Shown here: positions 40,681-52,855 of the stretch, piece after piece
Layout: each line of letters opens with the position of its first letter
How positions within the stretch are numbered: the stretch's first letter is position 1
Assembly (NCBI GenBank): GCA_000469685.2
Contig: LS997566.1
Location: forward strand, 36,310,420 to 36,374,419
Direction of reading: 5' to 3'
Source of the DNA: Haemonchus contortus
Taxonomy: Eukaryota > Nematoda > Chromadorea > Rhabditida > Trichostrongylidae
Length of the DNA stretch: 64,000 bases
Position numbers and translations under genes: made by a program
The notes under the pieces: model-generated
What the model was told of the DNA's origin: nothing
Seen by the model: only the letters and a program-made list of their open reading frames with translations
Database searches by the model: none

Positions 40681-43600
40681 TTTGAGCGTCTGAGAGGTCA
40701 TCAGAATAGTCGTGACGCATGACGATAGAAATTTTTGGCATTTTTGGTTCACCCTATCCATCTGTCTGTAATGACACACACTGACAGCTTAACCAAAAGT
40801 CCTTTCCATGTCGCTTTCGTCGTTAAATTCTCCCATCTCCTATTTTTACCACTTTTGAAAACCTGATGCCTTGGAAGTACGCCAATTTTTAACTTTTCTT
40901 CACCACCTTCACACTATTTTGAACCATCGCTTCGATTATACGGATCCCGGAACTTCTCCCCTAACACGGCGACGCACACGCCGCACCCGCCGCCTATCGT
41001 AGGATTGCGATGCAAGATTGGAGCGCGCAATTTGTGAGGTAGGGAGTCCTTTAACTATTTGAATTGGCTGGCCGCTCTTTTCAATTTCAATGCGGTCTTG
41101 ATCGTCGTTTATATAGGAGGAGTCATTTTAATTAATCAAGTCTAATAAACATGAAAACTAAAAAAAAACAGAAGAAAAAACGACAAAATCCAATGAAAAA
41201 GCAAGCCAGTCAAGGAAAAATATCGCGTCCTATCGATTGGCAGGAGGCGGGGTGGGTACGGTAATTGCAGTGACATTTGCCGCATGCCGTAAGGGAGAAT
41301 GCCGCGATAGGGGAGAAGTTCCGTTACCCCGATTATACTTCCTGAGCTAGGTTGCTCTCCACACTCGCCATGGGTCAAGGTTCGGGACAATCAGCTTAGG
41401 CTTATGACATATGTGCTCCACTGCAAATGGTGCCTCGAAAAGGCCGTTGAAACACGGCCATCTCTGCATGTGCTACACGGAGGAGACAATCTTCGAGATT
41501 TATAGCCCTGTCTAGGCTATTTTTTTAATCCATCAAGGAACCATAACCTATCCTTGAGGACCACAGATGGCCCCAAGGATAGGTTATGGTATTGGGATGG
41601 GACATTGCAGTAATATTCTCCACCCTGAACGATCGCTAGTCGATACCCTTGACCTGAATAGGGCTTTTATCTTCTACTATCCCTCAAAAACTATGAAGCG
41701 GATAAGATCACCCAAGATGACTAGTCAAGCTCTTCCCGTCTACTGCCAACTGGTCTTCTTTTCGTTCTGTACTTGCCATCGCTCGTACGCACTTTTTAAA
41801 CAAATAAATAAAAAGACAAATAGCTAGATAGCTGAACAAACAAGTAAAACTATTTTGTAAACAAAGTTTTGGGGAAAGCTCACGTTTCCTATGTGATTAC
41901 AAAAGGATAACGTAAAGTATGTATGCCATCCCCGTTGAGAGCAAACATTGTATTCAGATAGTCAGAAGGATGAGGTTGACCGTAGTGGTGAATCATGTAA
42001 AACCTATCAGAAGAAAAGCCAACAGAGGAGAGCTGGAACTTCTGTGACAAATGGAATACTAGAATTCAAGGTGATTCTAAAATTCCTATTGATATGCAGC
42101 CCTCTTTCAAGAGCCCATTCGAGAACATATACCACAAAGTGGAAAAAGCCCAGAGAAAAATGGTTTTGTGTTCCGAGTCAACTTTCAGATCAGAGTCAAA
42201 CTGAATGGATAACTACTACTGAATCTAACTTCAGTGGTGGCTCTGGTAGAGAACCATCCTAGTAGTTGAGAGCTGGCAAGAACTTTGCTCCGACGCCGAA
42301 ACCGGGATCACATTAATGAAAATTAGTACTGCGGAGACGGTGGGTTTACTTCAGTGTAGGCTCTCGAATCCGATCTACATCATGGAAACCGATGCCTTTG
42401 CTGGATGGTGGTTGATGAAAGCCCTTGACAGCATACTGGCTATAGATTATCTAGGGCAAGTGGCATCGGCAGGCCTACCCAAGGATCGCCGTCCCGTTGG
42501 GAGAGCGGGAATTCCCTGGAACAACATCGATATCCATCAGCAACTACGCTGTTTACCAGCAATACCCGACCAGCATTCAAAACAATTTCTAGGCTGGTTC
42601 GGCGACTTCAAAAGTTCAATGAGGGATTTAGAAAAGATTAATTCTATATGCGCCACGCTTTCAACGTTGAATTAAAAGTGTACAAGCATACGAGAGAGTG
42701 TCCTGCCTATGTAAGACAGCGTCAGAGTCGTTCCCACTTTGGTACTACTTACATACCCACTCTATCTTCATGGATTTCTATGTACTAATTAATGGTGATT
42801 TACTTACTTATATTTATGTCTTATTTGATTTCTTTATTTACCGTGGGCATGTCCGTTTTGGCTGTTCTGACTGGATTTTGAACCATTTCAGTGATAACAG
42901 AGCATCCCTTCTTCCCATCTTATCTTCCTTTTTCCGCAAAACTCCAATTCCATCTTTCTGCACTTTGTTGGCTCTAGGAATTTCCTGCCTACGTGTGGAA
43001 CCGATGGTCATGTCCAGTTTTTCGGACTGTGAAGCATTTTCGACGTTCCTATCAGATTGTTTACATATAGGTGATAGCACTCCCTTTCCATGTGGGAGCG
43101 TGCGCGCTGAGTATGCCACCTGATCCAGGCCAACCGGAGTTCCAAGCGTTGTGTTTGTAGACGAAGCGAGATCGTGAGAACGTACCACACTATAAAAATC
43201 GTGGCTATAGGACTTCCAGACCACTTCCGCGACACTTCCTTCCGCCGCTTGAAACCCCGCCTGCTTTCCTCTCAAATCTATCTAGTACACTGCAACTCTT
43301 AGACCGTATGGTCAAAGCCCTTTTGGGTCGACTGGACTCGAACCCTTCAAAGCTATTCCATCAGAATTCCATACGCTTTCAAATGCCTCTCTCAAATTGG
43401 AAGCGCATGCGTGGCGCATTCCATTAGCATGGCCCTAAACATTTCACTTTTGATATACTCCAATACAACTCAGATATTGGTGTTTCTTTTTCTTTTGGAA
43501 CTAACACTGACCCATCAGAAAGTCGGACCCACTGTGAGTGTGTTCTGCCCTTGCCCGGTACTTTCGGACTCTTAAAAATCATTTTTTTTTTACTTGCCCG

Positions 43601-43990
43601 GGTGCTCCAACCATGCAAGGCAGTTTTTGTCGCAAAGTAACTCGAAATACATCGAGAAACATAAAAAAATGTTTGCTCCAAAGGTATGGTTCAAGATGGA
43701 GGTATAGAAAGGAGGGGGAGATACCTGTTCCGCTAGTTGGCAATTGCTGCCTCAGTAGTAGTGCCTCCAACTCATGGGGTACACCTAATTGGCGATTGGA
43801 GCGATCAGGTGTGAGTGAGAGGCGCTAATACTAAGGCAGCGAATGCCAGTTAGCAAGGCTTAGACATCTTCTTTAATCCAACTTTTCAGCTCAACTTTGA
43901 CTTCAACTTGACTTTTGCTTCCTTCTTCTGCTAGAAGTCACAAAACAGTTCTTATCAAGCATGTTGTCCTGAATGTTTGAATTATTTCAG
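40681..43990. other. Region without a supported gene
   Basis: Open frames of 119-145 codons on both strands around 42316-43275 overlap in different frames and carry no recognisable domain, so none is called. A short hairpin lies at 41541-41589, and 40965-41045 resembles repeat sequence near 31540-31640. The last few hundred bases should contain the control region of the cysteine-rich gene that starts at 43991. Confidence 0.4.
41541..41589. repeat. 16-bp perfect inverted repeat
   Basis: CCATAACCTATCCTTG at 41541-41556 and its exact reverse complement at 41574-41589 with a 17-base loop. Could form a hairpin or be a remnant of foldback DNA. Confidence 0.6.
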
Positions 43991-46665
43991 ATGTTTATGT
44001 ACAAATTCGTGGTCCTAGCGCTTGTAGGTGCGATTGCAGCAGAAATTGTCCCAAGATCGAAACGTCAATCACTTGGATACTATTTATGCGGTGGTACATC
44101 GAATGGTCAGTTTCCTTCGTATTGAGATTTCTTAATTAACATAGTGGTAGGATTAAAAAATTGAATTTGAAAAAGGGGGCAGGGTATTTCAATTTGGAGT
44201 ACGCTACAAGTGCCACAAAGTTTCCGAAGGCGAATATCACTTTTACCGTATAGCTGATATCTTGAAGTGGGGCAGAGGTGTAGTGGCAAACTCAGATCGA
44301 AGCCCAGAGCACAAGACTTCCAACCTTCCGCGGTTGGTCAGTTGGTGCCAGACTCGTGTGGCAGGGTGACCGTTTCTAGGCTGGCCACCTTAGATCACTG
44401 CATGGGCTGCATGCGTATTCAAACGCCGATACAATTTCAATGGTAGTCGAAAGCGAAGATATTCCAAATTAGAGAACGAAAGAGTAAGATCGCTCCCCCC
44501 ATAAAAAAAAGTTCGTGTCAAACTCGGACTTTGATACTTTGCTCAAACCATTTCTTTGCAAAATCTGAGTCAGTTTGTGTCAATACCTGTAGACATTTTT
44601 TCAAGCATTTTTTTATCCGATACACTTGACGCTGCCATCGGCTCATAAGAGCTCATAAGAAGAGCTAGAAGAAAAGGTTTTCCAATTTTGTTGGCTCTAC
44701 TCGGGAAAAAGGGCATGGCCTAAGCGTGGCTGGCTCCCATGCCAATGGACTGAGGTGAAGTGGAACAGACCGTTACATTCCCAGATTGACGGATATTTTG
44801 TATGATGACATCAACAATTTTGAGTGAGATTTCAACGACCAACCTTTGGGCAGTCGCACCCCCAGGTCTGCTCGATAGGATGCCCATTTTGTGATTCTGC
44901 AAAATCACTTTTACCCAGATCTGCTCTTGTGCAGTCATCCCGAACCGTAGACTGAACTAAGTAAGCAGACGGCATTCGCCTAAGAGATGCAGTGGTTTTC
45001 AAAGCCATACTGAATGATACTCTAGTTTCAGGTGTAGCATTAGGTCTTTGCCATAACCAATCTATTCCAGCCTCGACAAAGACTCTTATTTCAGGATGCG
45101 GTACTTCTTACAGCGGTTGCGGTTCAAATTGTGGAGGCAGCAGTTCGATTATTCTGCCAAGCACTTTCTATTCTTCACCATCAAACTGTCAAACGCCTTG
45201 CAGTAACATTAATTGCAATCAGTACGCGAATGGGTCAGTTGTTTTTCAACGGGGTTAGCTAGTACTGAACCCTCGAGGGGGTACCTAGGATCTCTTCACA
45301 GCTCAGTGCTCAAGAATTCTAAAAGTCGCTGCTTCCTATGTTCAAATATTAAACAGTATCTATGGTGTGGCAAAATTGATTAACATGGGGGATTTCAGGG
45401 CTTCTTTGGTAACACATCCCAGATGTGCTCGGTTGAGTGGTTAGGACTGAGTTGTCCAAACGCCACATAACCGATTGCTAAGGCGAAATTATTATAGCTC
45501 AGTGACAATAAACTGGACTGTAGGGCTGTGAGGTGGAATCCGCTTGGACCACCTAAATTGGCCCACAATCGCCAGGGAAGTAAAGTTGTAAAGAGGTCCC
45601 TTGGAATGAAAAACCACCATTGTAAGAGCGACAATCTTCACAAGTCATTTGGGTATCCATAAAACCGATATGAATCCAATTCCGTGATATTTAATTTCAT
45701 TACATACATCATTAAGATTGGTGGAGATGGTGTAGGATCAAGTGACACACTATCACACACTCACAATTCAGGCATCGAACCCTGTATAGATACTCGTTCC
45801 CTTTCCCTAAGCCTTTCATCCATCATCAATAAATAATAGATGTATGTATAAATAATGAATATTCAAGTAACTATAGGTAAACAGAGGTCAAGTAGCATAT
45901 ATCGAACAGTTTCAGGCAGTACGTTGCCAGAATCATCGGCAGCGGTCAATATAGCCCTTGTGCAAGCTCATGCTGTGGCAGTGGAGCCAGCAATTGGCCA
46001 AGTGTGATCTATTCCGGATACAATAATAACGGCTACTACAATCCGTACGCAGCGAATGTTATTGGAAACGGCGTCAGCAGCTTCATCAACACAAATCCAC
46101 TAACCCAGGTCAGTTCACTGTCGTTATTCGATTATCTGAAGGACTAAAAGCGGTATACCCGTACCACAGCTTACCCGACTCGAGATTATCGCGAATAGTT
46201 CTCATCAAAACCCTACTTAAATGTTAGTTCTTGAACTTACGTGGCCAGTAATAGTTGTTTACATAATAGTTATATCTGTTTTGATAATTTTCAATTCTAT
46301 TGACAACCAATTGCACTAATTCAGGATTAGTAAACAAGCACGTCACAATAGTTTAGTGAGCTTATGGGAGTTGCGACGCGCACGCACACGGCGTTGTAGC
46401 GACTTTCGCATACAGTTGCTGAGATATGCCAGCTCAAAATACGTGAACTTGCGCATCTTTGTTCAGGCTTTCCGCTCTTCCAAAATAAACAAATAATGAC
46501 TACAAAAAGGAAAAACCTACAGTAGCTGAACGGTGTGACTGGCTCACAATACAGTAACACTGTTTTCAGGTTGGGCCCGGTCCAGTCGTCATTTCAAGTA
46601 GTGTACGACGAAGTCCAATACCAGCAGCATTCACCGGTACCATCAGTAACGGAGGTCGAAACTAA
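43991..46665 (+). CDS. Small secreted Cys/Gly-rich protein, locus A (exons 1-4)
   Basis: Unrecognised secreted nematode protein of about 180 residues. Exons: 43991-44105, 45095-45233 (an alternative acceptor at 45032 adds 21 in-frame codons), 45916-46108 and 46570-46665. The ATG follows an acceptor TTTCAG directly, as in trans-spliced genes. Residues 1-17 (MFMYKFVVLALVGAIAA) form a signal peptide; RSKR at 22-25 is a furin-type site before QSLGYYLCGG. The mature part is rich in Cys, Gly, Ser, Asn and Tyr (SGCGTSYSGCGSNCGG, CASSCCGSG) and ends SPIPAAFTGTISNGGRN. AATAAA follows at 46686. Paralogous in its first exon to locus B (52856-54917). Function unknown; a structural cuticle, egg or excretory-secretory product is possible but not shown. 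Confidence 0.72.
44270..44425 (+). repeat. Diverged SINE copy in intron 1 of locus A
   Basis: Shares with the full SINE at 52184 the head AGGTGTAGTGGCAA and the body segment GGTCAGTTGGTGCCAGACTC through AGGCTGGCCACC. Internally deleted around the B-box. Confidence 0.6.
45234..45915 (+). other. Intron 2 of locus A
   Basis: A 680-base intron bounded by GTCAGT and TTTCAG. It contains a decayed SINE head near 45722-45790 and otherwise nothing recognisable. Confidence 0.55.
45722..45790 (+). repeat. Decayed SINE head (tRNA-like part only)
   Basis: GATGGTGTAG..AAGTGACACACTATCACACACTCAC and GGCATCGAACCC align with the A-box to B-box region of the SINE at 52184. The body is not present. Confidence 0.5.
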
Positions 46666-47389
46666 ATGATAATTTTTTTTGATTCAAATAAAAAGTCTAC
46701 AGTTAGTCTGTAGTTGTATCGCAGTCAATAATCATTCAAAAGAAATGTTCACGATAAAAAGTAATTAATAATAAGTTTCGTTGATATATGTCAGAAGCTT
46801 TCAGTATCAATATACTCGCTCCCAATTTCACACCTTTCTTGCTTACTCTCTTTGCTCTTTACCCTCAGCCCTGTGTCGACTACCCCTAATTGAATGAAAT
46901 CACCCAACTTCTTGACGCCATAGCTAGGTCAATAGTATATAGAGAAATGCTCGGGGAACGTAGCCCTAAAGAGAGGGAGTTATGAGTCTGGGTCAGTACG
47001 CACCACCTGGCTCGTCTGGTCCGGTGCTGCTGCGATTTCAGGTAATTCGCGACAGGACCCTTGCTCTTTATTACAGATCGAAGATGAAGGTCCTTACACG
47101 AGTAGTCGAAGGAAAGGTAAGCGAAGGAAGCATATTGGTCTCGACGAGATATCTTGGATGATGAGCCTCGATTCACACGCAGGATTCCTATGAGGGAGTC
47201 CGCCAAATGACTCACACTTGAGTAATTCGTAGTTTTTCGTAGTTAAGCCCTGAAATATTACTTTTTCATGAAAACTGAACTAAGCGCTGCAAAATTAAAG
47301 CCTTGCACCTCGTTACAAGCATCACCTTCAGCCAAAGTCTGATCCGTCGACAATTCACAAAGTAAGCCCGAAGTTGTTCACTATTTCAG

Positions 47390-48341
47390 TACTCATGTGC
47401 GGTGGTAACGAACCGGCTGGCGGCTCCTGCGCAGGCAGCGGTACATGTCCGTCTGGTCATCTTTGTGTGGCCGGGAACGTATGCTGCCGATGTGCTGTTG
47501 GAGCCAGTGCAGGTAAGGCTAACGGATGCTCCACAGTACGAAGTGAGTATTGCTTCGATAAGTTCAGGAACTTGTCCATCGGGTAGAGACTCCGAATGCC
47601 CAGTTGGGTACGGCTGTGCGGCATCCTTGAACTGTTGCCCTACCGAGGTGAGCAAACGGTTTTTGAATAAATGCCTAATGGACAGAAATGTTTTATAAAA
47701 ACAGCAAAAGCAGGAATGTTTGTCTGATGAGATTTCGCAAAAATATGATTTCGTCGAAACAGCAAAACAGGGGAGATGATTCGAGATAAGCTTAGGGCCA
47801 ATGCGGGTGATACTGTAGGAGCGCAATGGCCACTGTATTCTCTGTATTCACTTCTCAGGCACTGAGATTGAATCCTATCAGAGGGAACTAGTTCTGAGTT
47901 CGATAATATATTTTAAAGACTCGCTTGTAGAAAGAAGGCGATGGATTGAACGTAAACTTGCCGTCAACCCTATTAGAAAGCCAGTCTTGGCAAAATATGA
48001 AGAGTAATAGACCAAAAATCGAACAACACATCAAAGCGATTAAATGATTCAAATAAAAAAACACAGGCAAATTGATTACACTATAAATTAATAAAATATA
48101 AATTCCGTACACTTGTATTTCAAACAAAAAAAGTTGGCAGTCTCAAACTCTTTACTTCTGGTGGGTTCTGCTCAGTATGACAGCAATATGAAGTGTTCTT
48201 GAGTCAGGACTTAAGTGAAATCATTCTTTGAATAAACTATTTTAGGTTAAACAGGGACAAGGCCTAGCAGTCTGTGTCAATGGTGGCTGTAACGATGGAT
48301 TCGAATGCGGAAAGGGAAATTTGTGTTATCCAAGTGGTTGA
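47390..48341 (+). CDS. WR1-like cysteine modules, locus A second cassette
   Basis: Three exons join in phase: 47390-47512, 47568-47647 and 48246-48341 (TGA at 48339-48341). They encode three short cysteine modules: [46 protein letters not shown] and [22 protein letters not shown]. The spacing resembles WR1 worm-specific repeats. The first exon needs one leading G, exactly what exon 1 of locus A (ending at 44105, phase 1) supplies; splicing those together would give a 137-residue secreted protein. Alternatively this is a separate gene whose own signal-peptide exon I did not find. The modules are closely similar to those of locus B. AATAAA-rich sequence follows from about 48521. Confidence 0.7.
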
Positions 48342-51300
48342 CTACGACTACGATCGACTACAGTAGTACTCGGCGATGTCTCCTATTTATGTACTGATCG
48401 ATAACGTTGAAGCGGATTGATTCGCTTCAATTGGGAACTCTTCATCACATAGAGCTGAAGTCTTCCACATTATGGACGACTTGTAAACTCTATTTTTGAG
48501 TAGATTTCCACTTTAACTTAATAAATAAGTAAATAAATGAATAAATATTAGTTTCCCAAACTGTACTGAAATGTTGGGTCCTTATGAACACAAGGGAACA
48601 ATTCAAGATTGCCATTGTGAATCGAACTGTCATTTATTGTTGACCCCATTGATCTGAACTCGCTGTTCACTATGTCTCAGTTATCATAAGACTAACTTCA
48701 TCAGAAACCTCCGATTTTTTTCCTGATTAGACCCGCTTGAAGTGAAGTTTGGGAGGTGTAGACGTAATATATCAAGGTACACTAGGAGAATAACAAGCTA
48801 TCATAGGCTCAGAAACAGAAGAAATGGTCAATCACGACAATTCGAGTTCCAGAGGCGGAGCTTGACGATTGGGAGGAGTTTTTATGAAGAGCACCTTGCG
48901 CAAAATCTCGATAGCCGGCGGCGTCTCGAAATTGTTCACCCAGTAAGAAATTGTGAAGCTCACAGGCATATTTTAGACATGTAATGGAAGGGTAGCCCAG
49001 AATAACGCAAGAAAGGAGAAGAAACGGCGAAATAGGCGTTTACAGAGAAATATGAGGCTGCATATGGAAAAATCAGGGATTAGAAAAAAATGTGACGTCA
49101 AAAATTTCATGGAAGGAGTACCTGGACGAGCTGTCCAAATGTAGGCGCCATTGCGCACAGCTTGCTGCAGTAAGCTTATTTGCGTGCAACACCGGCGCGA
49201 ATGGAGCAACCTCCATAACCTCTACAACGCTTCGATGACTCGTCCGCTTTTGGGTGTGCACGTCGCCTATGTCGGCATTTAGGCTTTCATTACACCTGTC
49301 TAGGCCGTTTTCGACCCGAGAGCATACCGTGTGATATCCTCGGGGATCACAGGTTCATCCTGAGGGGAAATGTTAGAAATCACTCCACCGTCAACTGCGC
49401 CTTTAATATTTGTCAGAGTTTATCGGACTTATCGGGATCATAGAATCCAGAACTTAAGGGAATTTCACCACTTTTGAGGCTTATTCTGTGAGTCACGTCA
49501 TTTCTTCGAGCAAGAGTGACATGTTGTTGAAAACGCCAACCAATCCTTAAGATAAATACGCCCCATGTGGTTCGTAAACAACAAGTGAGTAAGCAAAGCC
49601 AATTCGTGGCTTGGGAATTTCATTTTTCCAAAGCTTCTATGAAAACGAAAGTTATTAGAAGTTGAGTATAAAAACCAATGGCCAGTTTATACAACCGAAA
49701 ATAGTGTGTGGTAAAATGCATCCTTGCATTTTTTTCTTCTTTTCTACTTTTCCAGTTCCAGAATGCGCTGTGCACTTTCATTTTCTCCCCAGGTGTGAAG
49801 ACGTTCGAAATCGACTTCAACCCTATTCAAGAGATACCACTATGGCAGCCAATACTTCTTACCAGTTAGAACCGTCTCGTATCAGCATCTTACAGATTAC
49901 GCGTTCATGGAGAAGGTATGTGGATATTAACGGCTTTTTCAGCAGTCGAGCTAAACAATCAACTAAACACTCCAAAACCTTCACCTAAAAATCCCTTATA
50001 AGCCCTCAATCAGAGATTTTGGAGCAATTTCATTTAAAAAGCATGTAAAGCCCCTGTGGTCGAATGGGAATGGGTGAAATAAATTTTCCATGATTATTAA
50101 AGCCCCCAATGCCGCGGATTAATTATGAGCTTCAGATTAGTCGGAATTTCAAATATGTTCAAGGATTCCTCACCATCTTACGAGCAGTTCTCATGAATCG
50201 AAACCGGTGGCCGAGAGTTTTGCCTGGCGAGACTGCTGGTTGACCACTCGTTGTAAGCTTTTCTATTCAGCGATGCGGGATAGTAGCACTGAAGAAGGCT
50301 CAAAGTCCGTGGGTAGGGTAAATGGGACCTGCAGTAAGTCATCGTAGTGAGAGGGTATCGAATGAGGAAACGGATATCAATCCGGCCTGGCCAACAAGCC
50401 TACGAAACGTCCAGGGATGATTACTTGTCGAGACGAGGACCTCATTTCTCGTCAAACAACTGCATCCACTTGAAAATACGACTGCAAGAGTATATTATTA
50501 TTGTGCAGCAGATTCTCCAATGTGTGGTCTCAATTCCACATCACTCAAAATTCGATGCCGGGGTCAAGTCGTATCGTATGAGCCCATACATTAATAAGCT
50601 TCAGAGCTCCAACTTCAAACGGAAGCTAGTAGCACTGGACATGAAAAATCAAGCAGTTATGTGGACCATCAGTCTGACAAGCACTACATGCAGTACAATC
50701 AGCACGGATTGACAATACCCTGACTGCGATTTCACCATAGCTTTTCATAGATTATTCCATACCTCCTGCCGAATAGATTCATCGTCGAAGTACATCATTT
50801 CCTGCCCAGCGCTGTTCATGTATTTGCAAATGCTCGACTTGTGTTTGCTATGTTAGATGTCAAAGTTCATTGAGTGCCTTTATGAATCAGCATCTCAAAG
50901 TTCACAAAACTCTGCCATCTGACCGACTGTTCGAATTTCCAAGTCTCACGCAGGTGACACGGTATGAGGGCTTCGGTACAGCAGGGATTAGCCGTAATAA
51001 TCCCAATGTTTGAATGGTAATTCAGCGTTTCCCGATCAACTTGAGTAGGATTTCGCATTGATGAGCGAATGTTCGAATTTGAGCTGGGAAATTGAGCCTA
51101 TTGGGAAATAACGCCATCTTTGTGGAGTTGCCTCTACCGTCTTTCTCCCTAGATACGCGTTGACCGTAGCAGTCAAAGACAGACCGCTACTTCATCCCGC
51201 TTCTGGATCCAGCCATTTCCGAACCACCGAATTCTCTAATGAACTACTCCCAGAAAACGGTCTTCGCTCCCGCTCGTTGCAGCCCGACATGTCAAGCCAG

Positions 51301-52183
51301 TCCGCGATCCCTCGACAAAAGATTTTGCTAGTAAGAGGTATACAATAGAGAGTAAGTCCGGCCATGATATTGTCATCATCGGCAAATGTTTACCTGAGCT
51401 ATGCCCAGGGAGGCACATGCCCGAACTCACCAACAATGAGCAATTCACTTGGTCTCCGATTGCTCTCTGAGGTTAATGGTTATGGCGAGAGGTTGCCGTG
51501 CTTGTTGATCTGTCGGGTTCACGCGATTTTAGCCTCAACCACGCCCGACTACTATTTAAACCTCTTTTGAGAACACTAAACACACATCAGCGTGGTCTTT
51601 ACGACGGAAGAAACATTTTTTCCTCGAATGCTCATTGCCATGCATCTACAACGATATATTCAATTTGTAGCTATTTGTATTCAGTTCAAGATTTCTTCAT
51701 TTTATTATGACAAATAAATAAATGAATAAATGAATAGTATAGGACCCACTTCAATCAGTCGCTGATAAATGATTTATGGCCTTCTCTTACTGGTTAAGAA
51801 GTGAGATTTGAAATCCGGTGATCATTATTTCTATGAAATATCATACTAATCCAAGCGTTTTCGACGGAGTCGCTTGGGTTCTCTTTCACGATGAAATACT
51901 GTTTACTTTACCTTAATTCCTGCCTACATCCAACTATGCTGCCCAGTTCAAAATTATTGATCCTAATTGTGTTCTGAAATAGTAGTCCCCAATCTGCGCA
52001 TAATCCTAGTCCTCATGATTGCGATTCCCAAACGTCACCTCTTTTGAACTGAAGTTTTCTCTATGAATTCCTCCAAACTTCATGCTTTCTCCTTCTTCTT
52101 AAGGACTTTTTGGAATAACTTCAAGCTTTTGATCCAATGAAAACCATTTTCCACATATATATCCACAATCCACATATATAACC
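48342..52183. other. Intergenic between loci A and B
   Basis: Contains repeat R1 copy 2 (49143-49400) and simple AAAT-type repeats near 48521-48548 and 51712-51736. A minus-strand FADDDNI-like string near 51385 may be a reverse-transcriptase fossil but is too short to call. No gene is supported. Confidence 0.4.
49143..49400. repeat. Dispersed repeat R1, copy 2
   Basis: Aligns with 34780-35215 (minus its MITE) and 53456-53590: CTGCAGTAAGC, ACAACGCTTCGATGACT, GGGTGTGCACGTCG, CTGTCTAGGCCGTTTTCGACC, then TATCCTCGGGGATCACAGG. No coding content. Confidence 0.6.
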
Positions 52184-52470
52184 TGAGGGCGGAGGTGGTG
52201 CAGTGGCAAGTGGCGCACCATATTGCACGCACGGTCAGGGGTTCGAATCCCGGATCGATGCCCGCCTAGGCCAACCAAGCGTTCCATCCCTCCGGGGTCG
52301 GTGAATTGGTACCAGACTTGTCTGGGAGGATAAAAGCACTGACTTGTACATAGGCTGGCCACCGCAAGTCTTTGTATAGGCCACATACGCACTCATTACG
52401 CCACTACGATTCTGAATGGAAGTCGAGTGCGGGGGCGCATCCCTCAGACGGGATTGATTAACGCCAAAAC
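52184..52470 (+). repeat. tRNA-derived SINE, full-length-looking copy
   Basis: Pol III A-box TGGTGCAGTGG (52196-52206) and a perfect B-box GGTTCGAATCC (52240-52250) head a roughly 285-bp unit whose body and tail (ATTGATTAACGCCAAAA) match the minus-strand copy at 17165-17440. It lies about 390 bases upstream of the start of locus B. The family is not one I can name. Confidence 0.85.
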
Positions 52471-52855
52471 CTTTGCACTTTAAACTTTAAAACTATGTAT
52501 AACTCGGCACTTCTACGAGACGTCGATATAGGTCGGAGCGTTGAAACCAGGTGGCCCGCCCAATAAATAGTTAGAGTCGTCAATACTTTTTGTCTTGATA
52601 AGGATAGAAGTAGAGGGTTCCGCCTCGACTTATCGAATATATCGTGCGTGCAGCGACGTCGGTTAGGCCAACCCATACTCTAAGATGTTACAAAGAGTGA
52701 AAAACCACCAACATCGTTTCCTGATAATTGGAGCTGTATTCTGAACAGTTTTGCTCTCTGTAATATGAAATTCTGTGAATAAATACGTGTTTTCCTTCTC
52801 AGCGAACCACAAATTGAGCTGAAGATACTATTCATTTCCAGGATCGCCCTACAGA

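Noticed and set aside
42316..43275. Open frames of 119, 141 and 145 codons on both strands
   Set aside because: They overlap in conflicting frames, no signal peptide or family motif is visible, and no exon chain can be built.
51236..51450. FADDDNI-like reverse-transcriptase box on the minus strand
   Set aside because: Only one motif-like string; flanking sequence does not give the neighbouring reverse-transcriptase blocks in any frame.
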